Origin: a bacterium
GTDB taxonomy: Bacteria; Latescibacterota; UBA2968; GCA-2709665
DNA: 5,479 nt
Assembly: GCA_027619145.1 (NCBI GenBank)
Contig: JAQCGA010000313.1
Location: 1-5,479, forward strand
Direction of reading: 5' to 3'
Under the pieces are notes generated by a model that did not search any database, was not told the DNA's origin, and worked only from the letters and a program-made list of their open reading frames with translations. Of this stretch, positions 1 to 5,339 are shown piece after piece (within the stretch, counting starts at the first letter, position 1; each line of letters opens with the position of its first letter). A program made the translations under genes and the position numbers.

Positions 1-918
1 TATTATCCGGACGAAGGGCGGATCCTGTTCGGCGAACAAGATGTGAGCCAGGTACCGCCGCACGAGCGCAATACCGGAATGGTCTTCCAGAATTACGCGT
101 TGTGGCCGCATATGACAGTACGGGAGAATTTGGGATTTGGCCTGGAAATGCATAACATCCTGGGTACGGAACGACGAGAGCGTGTGGAACGGGCACTGGA
201 GATGGTGCAGATGGCCGAATACGCAGACCGGTCTCCAAACCAGCTTTCGGGCGGACAGCAGCAGCGGGTGGCATTGGGGAGAGCTCTTGTGCTGGAGCCG
301 GATGTGGTGCTGATGGATGAGCCACTGTCGAATTTAGATGCCAAGCTACGCCTGGAGATGCGCGAGCAGATCAAGCGGATTCACGACGGTCTGGGCATTT
401 CGATGGTCTACGTGACGCACGATCAGAGTGAAGCCCTTTCTATGGCCGATCGAATGGCGGTGATGCGCCGAGGGAAAATTGGTCAATTGGGAACCCCCCG
501 AGATGTGTACAGCCGACCTAACAGCCAGTTTGTGGCGGATTTTATTGGGGAGACCAATTTTATTCCGGGGCGGGTGAGAACGGTGGGGCCGCAGGTTACT
601 GTGGAGACGGCTGTGGGCGACCTGGTTGCAGGCATTTTTTTTGAAGGCATCCGGGAAGGCGAAACGGTTGCCTGTTCGATCCGTCCCGAGCACCTGGATG
701 TGCTTGCAGATGGCGAGATGCGGGAGAACGTTCTTTCTGGGCAGGTCCGACAGATGTTTTTTTTGGGAAACCATGAGCAGTATTTTCTGGAGCTGACAGA
801 CGGGACGGAAGTAAAAGTAATGGAGCAGAATATTGGAGTCCAACAGGTTGTGTCTGGAGCAACTGTACGCCTGGGGTGCGCACCGAAAGACGTGGTGTTG
901 CTGAAAGAGGAGGGGTAG
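1..918 (+). CDS. ABC importer ATP-binding protein (5' partial), Fe3+/polyamine/sugar-type with TOBE domain
   Basis: The reading frame is open from base 1 to TAG at 916-918, giving 305 visible residues. Family members usually have about 350, so roughly 45-50 N-terminal residues, including Walker A, lie left of the window. The GTG at 43 is internal, because the codons before it already read as typical family sequence (PDEGRILF). Seen, numbering from base 1: Q-loop Q30, ABC signature LSGGQ 82-86 followed by QQR, Walker B VVLMDEP 102-108, D-loop SNLDA just after, and switch histidine H140 in VTHDQSEAL. From about residue 186 to the end is a TOBE-type regulatory domain with the hallmark SIRPEHL (226-232). 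The protein should hydrolyse ATP on the cytoplasmic face to drive the adjacent permease. Its stop is 4 bases before the permease start. Two T8 tracts occur in the TOBE half (635-642, 757-764). The family is certain; the transported substrate is not readable from this subunit. Confidence 0.96.
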   Translation, partial: YYPDEGRILFGEQDVSQVPPHERNTGMVFQNYALWPHMTVRENLGFGLEMHNILGTERRERVERALEMVQMAEYADRSPNQLSGGQQQRVALGRALVLEPDVVLMDEPLSNLDAKLRLEMREQIKRIHDGLGISMVYVTHDQSEALSMADRMAVMRRGKIGQLGTPRDVYSRPNSQFVADFIGETNFIPGRVRTVGPQVTVETAVGDLVAGIFFEGIREGETVACSIRPEHLDVLADGEMRENVLSGQVRQMFFLGNHEQYFLELTDGTEVKVMEQNIGVQQVVSGATVRLGCAPKDVVLLKEEG

Positions 919-922
919 CGCG

Positions 923-2608
923 ATGCTTGCACGCTACGATTTGACGCCTGCTCGCCTGGCCTTTCTGGTGGCGTTGCTGGTTTTCTTCGGGGCTTTCCTG
1001 ATCTACCCACTGTTTTACGTGCTGGTCAATGCGTTTTACGTGGATGGACGGTTCACCCTTGCGTTTTTCTGGGTACTTGTGTCCGACCCAGCGCAGTGGG
1101 GCGTTGTGCTGAACAGCATCAACCTGGGGCTGGCGGTAACGGCTGCCACGACGGTGTTGAGCCTGCCAATGGCTTTTGCGATGGTGCGGTATGAATTTCC
1201 GGGGCGGAACATCTTAAATGGGTTGATTCTGGTTCCTATGGTGCTGCCGCCGTTTGTAGGTGCGGTGGGGATGCGGCAAATGTTCGCACGGTTTGGTTCG
1301 GTTAATTTACTTCTGATGGATATCGGGTTGATAGAACAGCCGATTGATTGGTTTGGTGGAGGGGGAATGCTGGGGGTGGTGGTGATGGAGGTGTTGCACC
1401 TGTATCCGATTATGTACCTGAACGTGGCGGCGGCTCTTGCCAATGTGGACCCGAGCCTTGAAGAAGCGGCCCGCAATGTAGGGGCCAGCGGGTTTCGTCT
1501 GTTTCGAAAAGTACTTTTCCCACTGTTTTTACCGGGATATTTTGCGGGCGCGATTATTGTATTTATCTGGGCGTTTACGGACCTGGGTACGCCCCTGATT
1601 TTTGAATACCGCCAGGTTGTGCCGGTTCAGATCTTTAATATGCTGTCCGATATCCACGAAAACCCTATGGGCTATGTGTTGGTTGTGCTCATGGTGGTGA
1701 TGAGCGCCGGATTCTTTTATCTGTCCAAGTCGCTTCTGGGCGGAAAGAAGTTTGAAATGATGGTGCGTGGGCATGTGGCTTCGGCCGTGAAGACGGCTTC
1801 GAGACGGATGACGGTGCTGATTTATGCGGGGATGTTGTTGCTTACGTTTGTCGCGTTGATCCCGCATATCAGTGTGGTGCTGACCTCCCTGACGGACCGC
1901 TGGTTTATGACGGTGCTACCAGAAGCGTTCAGCGGGAAGTATTACGGGATGGTTTTTGACCATCAGTTGACATCTACCAGCATTCGAAATAGTTTGTTCC
2001 TGAGTTCTTTGAGTACTGTGGTGGATATTGTGGTAGGGATCTCTGTGGCGTACCTGCTTGCACGGACACGGATTCCGGGCAAAAATTTGCTGGATACACT
2101 TACCATGCTACCTCTGGCTGTGCCGGGGATTATTGTGGCATTTGGATACGTGGCGGGATTTTCGGGGACATTCCTGGATGTGCGGGTGAATCCGGTGCCT
2201 CTGCTGGTATTTGGGTACGCAATCCGGCGGCTGCCGTATATGGTACGTTCGGCTTATGCCGGGTTCCAGCAGACGAGTGTAACGCTGGAAGAGGCGGCTC
2301 AAAATGTGGGCGCAACACCGGCTGTGACTTTGCGGAGGATTACGTTGCCGCTGGTGTTTGCCAATTTGGTGGCAGGTGGGATTCTTTGTTTTTCGTTTGC
2401 CATGCTGGAAGTAAGCGACAGTTTGATTCTGGCAGTAGAAGAGCGGTATTACCCCATTACGAAGGCGATTTACGCTTTGCTGGCGCGGCCAGATGGGCCT
2501 TATATTGCCAGCGCATTGGGTGTGCTGGGTATGTTGTTGTTGATGGCGAGCTTGTTCCTGGCCGGTAAGTTTTTGGGGCGGCGTATGGGCGAATTGTTCA
2601 GGGCGTAG
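923..2608 (+). CDS. ABC importer permease, two fused membrane domains (FbpB/ThiP-like)
   Basis: This 561-residue integral membrane protein should form the whole translocation pore. Seen: two homologous halves, each with several hydrophobic segments and its own cytoplasmic EAA coupling loop. EAA loop 1 is at about 180-200 (EEAARNVGAS...LFP) and EAA loop 2 at about 456-476 (EEAAQNVGAT...TLP), both with the expected invariant glycine. Hydrophobic stretches begin near residues 13, 62, 97, 149, 206 and 250 in the first half and near 296, 355, 390, 425, 478 and 528 in the second, so about 12 transmembrane helices. A charged linker around 270-296 joins the halves. Fused double permeases of this length are typical of ferric iron, thiamine and similar importers (established knowledge). 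The ATG at 923 is preceded by GAGGAGGGG at 907-915, with about 7 bases of spacing, inside the end of the ATPase gene. The gene is translationally close to both neighbours. Confidence 0.96.
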   Translation: MLARYDLTPARLAFLVALLVFFGAFLIYPLFYVLVNAFYVDGRFTLAFFWVLVSDPAQWGVVLNSINLGLAVTAATTVLSLPMAFAMVRYEFPGRNILNGLILVPMVLPPFVGAVGMRQMFARFGSVNLLLMDIGLIEQPIDWFGGGGMLGVVVMEVLHLYPIMYLNVAAALANVDPSLEEAARNVGASGFRLFRKVLFPLFLPGYFAGAIIVFIWAFTDLGTPLIFEYRQVVPVQIFNMLSDIHENPMGYVLVVLMVVMSAGFFYLSKSLLGGKKFEMMVRGHVASAVKTASRRMTVLIYAGMLLLTFVALIPHISVVLTSLTDRWFMTVLPEAFSGKYYGMVFDHQLTSTSIRNSLFLSSLSTVVDIVVGISVAYLLARTRIPGKNLLDTLTMLPLAVPGIIVAFGYVAGFSGTFLDVRVNPVPLLVFGYAIRRLPYMVRSAYAGFQQTSVTLEEAAQNVGATPAVTLRRITLPLVFANLVAGGILCFSFAMLEVSDSLILAVEERYYPITKAIYALLARPDGPYIASALGVLGMLLLMASLFLAGKFLGRRMGELFRA

Positions 2609-2618
2609 GGAGAAGGCT

Positions 2619-4016
2619 ATGCGAAGAATGTGTTGGCGTTTGTTCGTTGTTTTGCTCCTGGCGGGTACGCAGGCTCATGCGCAGGATGAACTGGTGATTT
2701 TATCGCCACATTGGGAAGGGGTACGTACTGAGTTTGGTACGGCGTTTCAGGAGTTGTATCGAACCGAGACCGGGCGAGAGGTGTACCTGAAGTGGCTGGA
2801 TGTAGGCGGAGCGTCGGATATTCTCAAATACATCCGCTCCGAGTTCAAGAGCAAGCCGGATGGGATTGGGGTGGATTTGTTTTTTGGGGGGGGAACAGAT
2901 CCCTACCGGGAGTTGAAACAGCTTGGATTGCTGGTGCCTTATCGGTTGCCTGATGAAGCCCTTTCGGCTCTGGTGCCGGAAATCAACGGGGTGCCGCTGT
3001 ATGACCCGGACTTCACCTGGTATGCGGCTACGATGGCAGGTTTTGGCATTGTGTATAACAAAGTTGTGTTGCAGCGCCTGGGGTTGCCCGAACTGGCAAC
3101 CTGGGAAGACCTTGCCCGCCCGGAGTTGTTTTCCTGGGTGGGGTCGGCTGATCCGCGCAAGAGTGGCAGTGTACATATGATGTATGAGATCATTCTTCAG
3201 GCGTACGGGTGGACGCGGGGGTGGCAGATCATTACGGAGCTGGGTGCCAATGTGCGGAGTTTTACGGCCAATGCAGCGCAAACACCCAAGGATGTGGCGC
3301 TTGGTGAGGTAGCGTACGGGCTGGCCATTGATTCGTACGCCTGGGCACAAGTGCGAGAAGCGGGCGAGCAGCGGATTGGGTATTTGATGCCGGAGAATTT
3401 GACGGTGGTCAATGGGGATGCGGTGGCAATTTTAGAAGGTGCACCCAGCCGAGCTGTGGCGGAGCGTTTTATTCAATTTTTGCTTTCGGAAGCCGGGCAG
3501 AAGCTGTGGATGTGGAAGCAGGGTGCACCGGGAGGGCCGAAAGGTTTCGAACTGGCCAAGTTCAGTGTGATGCCGGGGCTGTACAGCCGGGCACAGGGTT
3601 ATAGTTCTGTAAACCTGAATCCCTTTCTCTGGCATTCGGATTTTGCGTACGATTCTCACCTGGGTTCGGCACGCTGGGGGCTGGTAAACGATTTGATTGG
3701 CAGCCTGATTATTGACCCGCACAATCTGCTGCGGGAAGCGCGGCGTGTTTCGATTGCTTCTGGTGATGGAAGTGTGCCTGTGGCGGTTCCCATTGATGCG
3801 GAGGAGGCCCGGGTTCTGCTGGAAAGCGGCCGGTGGAAAGATGCGGCTTACCGAAGCCAGACGCTGAGTGCCTGGTCTGCACGGGCCAGAGAAATGTACG
3901 GACAGAGCCATTCAGGCGTTGATATTTTGCGAAATCTCCCCGCAATTGCGGCATTGATCCTGGGGACCGGGATGGTTGTGTACATGCGCCGACGGTCCGG
4001 TCCACGGGGGAAGTAA
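2619..4016 (+). CDS. Extracellular solute-binding protein of the ABC importer, with apparent C-terminal membrane anchor
   Basis: This 465-residue protein should capture the substrate in the periplasm and deliver it to the fused permease. Seen: signal peptide 1-21 (basic MRRMCWR, hydrophobic FVVLLL, AHA cleavage motif before Q22). The mature part resembles class-II periplasmic binding proteins of the iron/polyamine type: an early SPHWEG beta strand (29-34), DLFFGGGTDPY loop (86-96), GIVYNK (143-148), TWEDLARPE (161-169), a probable ligand loop SADPRKSGS (176-184), and the helix EAGQKLW (291-297). Residues about 330-435 form an extension with conserved-looking GRWKDAAYRSQT and SAWSARAREMY. Residues about 437-456 are a hydrophobic segment followed by RRR, as in a single C-terminal helix with its tail in the cytoplasm. 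Most such proteins are about 340 residues with no C-terminal helix. I see no adjacent tyrosine pair like the ferric-binding FbpA site, so iron is unproven. The ATG at 2619 follows GGGAGAAGG (2608-2616), 10 bases after the permease stop. Confidence 0.92.
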   Translation: MRRMCWRLFVVLLLAGTQAHAQDELVILSPHWEGVRTEFGTAFQELYRTETGREVYLKWLDVGGASDILKYIRSEFKSKPDGIGVDLFFGGGTDPYRELKQLGLLVPYRLPDEALSALVPEINGVPLYDPDFTWYAATMAGFGIVYNKVVLQRLGLPELATWEDLARPELFSWVGSADPRKSGSVHMMYEIILQAYGWTRGWQIITELGANVRSFTANAAQTPKDVALGEVAYGLAIDSYAWAQVREAGEQRIGYLMPENLTVVNGDAVAILEGAPSRAVAERFIQFLLSEAGQKLWMWKQGAPGGPKGFELAKFSVMPGLYSRAQGYSSVNLNPFLWHSDFAYDSHLGSARWGLVNDLIGSLIIDPHNLLREARRVSIASGDGSVPVAVPIDAEEARVLLESGRWKDAAYRSQTLSAWSARAREMYGQSHSGVDILRNLPAIAALILGTGMVVYMRRRSGPRGK

Positions 4017-4112
4017 CAGGGGGTATAAAGAAAGATTCGGCACCCGCGAAGCCTGTGGTTGCGATAGAGTGGCACAAGATTGTGGGCGAGCGATTGCCCT
4101 GTGGTGGAATTC

Positions 4113-4152
4113 AACCCCGGATTGTCTGAAATCTAGCAATCCGGGGTTTGTT
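4113..4152 (+). terminator. Intrinsic terminator-like hairpin after the transporter operon
   Basis: There is a perfect 12-bp stem: AACCCCGGATTG at 4113-4124 pairs with CAATCCGGGGTT at 4137-4148, with a 12-base loop. The downstream tract is TTTG TTAT rather than an uninterrupted T run, so termination may be partial or Rho-assisted. It lies 97 bases after the solute-binding protein stop, where the end of the operon transcript is expected. The reverse strand has no comparable T tail, which supports the + direction. Confidence 0.7.
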
Positions 4153-4170
4153 ATGTCAGCATGTTCAGGA

Positions 4171-4223
4171 ATTTCAAGAGACTTAAAAGAATTTAAATAT
4201 ATATTTAATAATCATTTAAGAGA
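4171..4223. promoter_or_regulatory. AT-rich palindromic island, probable promoter/operator region of the lipoprotein gene
   Basis: The sequence is sharply AT-rich against a GC-rich surround. It contains a perfect 16-bp palindrome (TTAAATATATATTTAA, 4193-4208), an outer 6-bp inverted pair (CTTAAA 4182-4187 and TTTAAG 4215-4220), and near-direct repeats ATTTCAAGAGA (4171-4181) and ATTTAAGAGA (4214-4223) on either side. The position, just after a terminator and about 160-215 bases before the next start codon, fits a promoter with an operator or UP-like element. TATATT at 4200-4205 is one possible -10 box, but I cannot assign a convincing -35 partner. The promoter role is an inference; the repeats are seen directly. 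Confidence 0.45.
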
Positions 4224-4285
4224 TTTCGTAGAGAATCCTTTGTGAGATTGGCACACGCTATGCTTTGCTATCAGGCGAGACTGAA

Positions 4286-4344
4286 TGGCCGTTCCGGTTT
4301 CGGGAGTGGGAAGCGTCGGGGCCGTGTAGCGCCGGAGCGGACCA
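4286..4344 (+). promoter_or_regulatory. Long imperfect hairpin in the lipoprotein gene leader
   Basis: The arms 4286-4297 (TGGCCGTTCCGG) and 4332-4344 (CCGGAGCGGACCA) can pair over 12 base pairs, with one bulged A (4341) and one G-U pair (4292 with 4337). They enclose 34 bases rich in G. A purine/adenine-rich, apparently unstructured stretch then leads to the ribosome-binding site about 30 bases later. The hairpin lies in the predicted 5' untranslated region of the lipoprotein mRNA. It matches no riboswitch consensus I know. It could protect the mRNA 5' end, bind a protein, or form part of an unknown regulatory leader. The pairing is seen directly; a function is not shown. Confidence 0.45.
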
Positions 4345-4374
4345 AGAAAAAGAAGCACCGAAGTAACAACATAC

Positions 4375-4382
4375 AGGAGGAG
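4375..4382 (+). promoter_or_regulatory. Strong ribosome-binding site that sets the lipoprotein start
   Basis: AGGAGGAG sits here, with the AGGAGG core 5 bases before the ATG at 4386. This near-perfect Shine-Dalgarno match, together with the signal peptide that begins directly at 4386, decides the start against in-frame upstream starts at 4242 and 4260. Confidence 0.88.
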
Positions 4383-4385
4383 AAA

Positions 4386-5108
4386 ATGTTTTACCGAGGC
4401 AAGCTGTTTTCTTACACACTGACCGTCTTTGCGCTGGTTGGAACCATGTTTCTGCAGGGATGCGGAGACTCCAGGCAGGAACTGTTGAATTCAGGCCCAT
4501 CGTCCGTGCAGGAATCCAGAGGGACACAGGGGGCCGCTTATCTTATCTTACAACCAAAAGTAGCCGGAAAGCTTGGCTTAGGGGATCTTATTGAGAATAC
4601 AGTCCGGGTGGTAGACGGGCTGGTGCTGGACCCTAACAGTAAGGTAGAAACTGATGCGGACAAATTCAAATACGGAAGTAGCGGGGAACTGTGGACTTAC
4701 TTTGGGAATTATGCTGACTATTGGAATGGGGAAGTGCAGGTCAAAGAGGCCACATTCCTCGTGGACAAGTATTCTGTCCCTTCCGAGTCAGGGGACGTAC
4801 GCATCACAATGACGGTGTATTCTGGATACAGCTTCGACGATGTGGTGGTGAAGTTTGAGCCCTCGGGTTTCAACTTTTTGCCCGAAAAACCTGCCCACCT
4901 GAAGTTGAAACTGCGTGGGAAAGAGGTTCCTGAAGATGTGAAGGGCTACCATGCCCACGGGGCAGAAGTAGAAGAAACCGAGATTACGTACGAAGAGCAC
5001 AACGGCCTGCTGGAAAAATACGTGATTGTAACCCTGAAAGTTCCCGGATTTTCAGAATACAGTTTAGGTGGAGATGACTGGGGTGCGCCTGAGGCCGGGA
5101 CTCCCTAA
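4386..5108 (+). CDS. Predicted lipoprotein with a C-terminal ZU5-like beta domain, function unknown
   Basis: This 240-residue protein starts at the ATG next to AGGAGG. An in-frame extension back to 4242 exists, but its basic, low-complexity-like residues would bury the signal peptide. Seen: a short basic N-terminus (YRGK), hydrophobic core about 10-22, and lipobox LQGC 23-26, so C26 should be lipidated after signal peptidase II cleavage. Mature residue 2 is G, which does not suggest an inner-membrane retention signal. A serine/glutamine/glycine-rich linker (27-50) precedes a beta-rich domain. Residues about 138-228 resemble the ZU5 pattern of bacterial surface proteins: ITMTVYSGY, then VVVKFEPSGFNF with KPAHLKL, and near the end VIVTLKVPGFSEYSLG, comparable to the usual HFSxYxLG ending. 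The tail DDWGAPEAGTP is acidic and flexible. The gene has its own leader and is followed by a strong terminator, so it is probably transcribed alone. No enzyme motif is visible. The lipoprotein assignment is firm; the ZU5 resemblance is by eye only. Confidence 0.88.
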   Translation: MFYRGKLFSYTLTVFALVGTMFLQGCGDSRQELLNSGPSSVQESRGTQGAAYLILQPKVAGKLGLGDLIENTVRVVDGLVLDPNSKVETDADKFKYGSSGELWTYFGNYADYWNGEVQVKEATFLVDKYSVPSESGDVRITMTVYSGYSFDDVVVKFEPSGFNFLPEKPAHLKLKLRGKEVPEDVKGYHAHGAEVEETEITYEEHNGLLEKYVIVTLKVPGFSEYSLGGDDWGAPEAGTP

Positions 5109-5139
5109 CTGAGTGGGAGATTCTGAAGACGGCCTCAGG
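5088..5139 (+). repeat. Inverted repeat spanning the lipoprotein stop codon
   Basis: CCTGAGGCCG at 5088-5097 is the exact reverse complement of CGGCCTCAGG at 5130-5139. A second smaller pair (CTCCC 5101-5105 with GGGAG 5115-5119) nests inside, with the TAA stop (5106-5108) in its loop. In mRNA this would fold the end of the coding region against the 3' untranslated region. No T run follows, so it is not itself a classic terminator. It may protect the transcript 3' end or act together with the terminator 40 bases downstream. Confidence 0.5.
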
Positions 5140-5179
5140 GATCCTGTCTGAAGAACCCTTAGATATAAGCTATCAACCT

Positions 5180-5222
5180 CCGGACCGCTCAGGTGATGCG
5201 CCTGATGCGGTCCGGTTTTTTT
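5180..5222 (+). terminator. Strong intrinsic terminator of the lipoprotein gene
   Basis: CCGGACCGC (5180-5188) pairs perfectly with GCGGTCCGG (5207-5215). The stem continues inward with TCAGG (5189-5193) and CCTGA (5201-5205) after one bulged T, leaving a 7-base loop. A run of seven T follows immediately (5216-5222). This is a textbook Rho-independent terminator, 71 bases after the stop codon, and it separates the lipoprotein gene from the kinase gene. Confidence 0.93.
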
Positions 5223-5339
5223 GTAACTATGGGTGTGAGTTGGGTTTGGATATCGTCTTTTGAATGTTTACCTTATAAGAGCTTTCGCAGGAAATCATTT
5301 GGCAAGGTAATTCAGGCGCTTTCTTTTTGGGTTGAGCTA
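5223..5339 (+). promoter_or_regulatory. Probable promoter and leader region of the kinase gene
   Basis: After the terminator, 117 bases precede the kinase start, so the kinase needs its own promoter here. I see a 7-bp inverted pair (TTACCTT 5268-5274 and AAGGTAA 5304-5310) and a TATAAG (5274-5279) that could be a -10 box, but no well-spaced -35 box. The ribosome-binding site is weak: GGGTTGAG at 5329-5336. The promoter role rests on position only. Confidence 0.35.

Larger units (their letters stand above)
4017..4385. other. Intergenic region between transporter operon and lipoprotein gene
   Basis: These 369 bases hold no convincing gene. The first 96 bases (4017-4112) look like the 3' untranslated end of the transporter mRNA, and I see nothing specific in them. 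A hairpin terminator candidate, an AT-rich palindromic island, a long leader hairpin and the ribosome-binding site of the next gene follow, and each is listed separately. The open frames that cross this region lack ribosome-binding sites and recognisable protein sequence. Confidence 0.7.

Noticed and set aside
346..1010. Antisense open frames of about 165-175 codons over the ATPase gene
   Set aside because: They are rich in Arg, Pro and Ser as expected for reverse frames of GC-rich coding DNA. They match no family and lie opposite a certain gene.
1351..1390. G-rich tract as a G-quadruplex
   Set aside because: It has only two runs of three or more G; the rest are GG pairs. It is explained by glycine and valine codons of the permease.
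3976..4245. Small 89-codon frame overlapping the end of the binding protein gene
   Set aside because: It has no ribosome-binding site, runs through the terminator hairpin and the AT-rich island, and has no protein-like pattern.
4248..4269. Sigma-54-like promoter (TTGGCAC followed by TTTGC)
   Set aside because: The GG and GC elements are about 5 bases too far apart for a -24/-12 promoter.
4242..4385. Longer start for the lipoprotein gene at TTG/GTG-type codons near 4242 or ATG 4260
   Set aside because: The 48 extra residues are basic and unlike a protein family. They lack a good ribosome-binding site and would place the signal peptide internally. ATG 4386 has AGGAGG and starts directly at the signal peptide.
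4224..4385. Known riboswitch (c-di-GMP, SAM, TPP or glycine type) in the lipoprotein leader
   Set aside because: None of the conserved core sequences of these classes could be matched; only a generic hairpin is supported.
5235..5339. Kinase start at in-frame GTG 5235
   Set aside because: The extension has no kinase-like or signal sequence and overlaps the probable promoter region. The standard kinase N-terminus starts at 5340.
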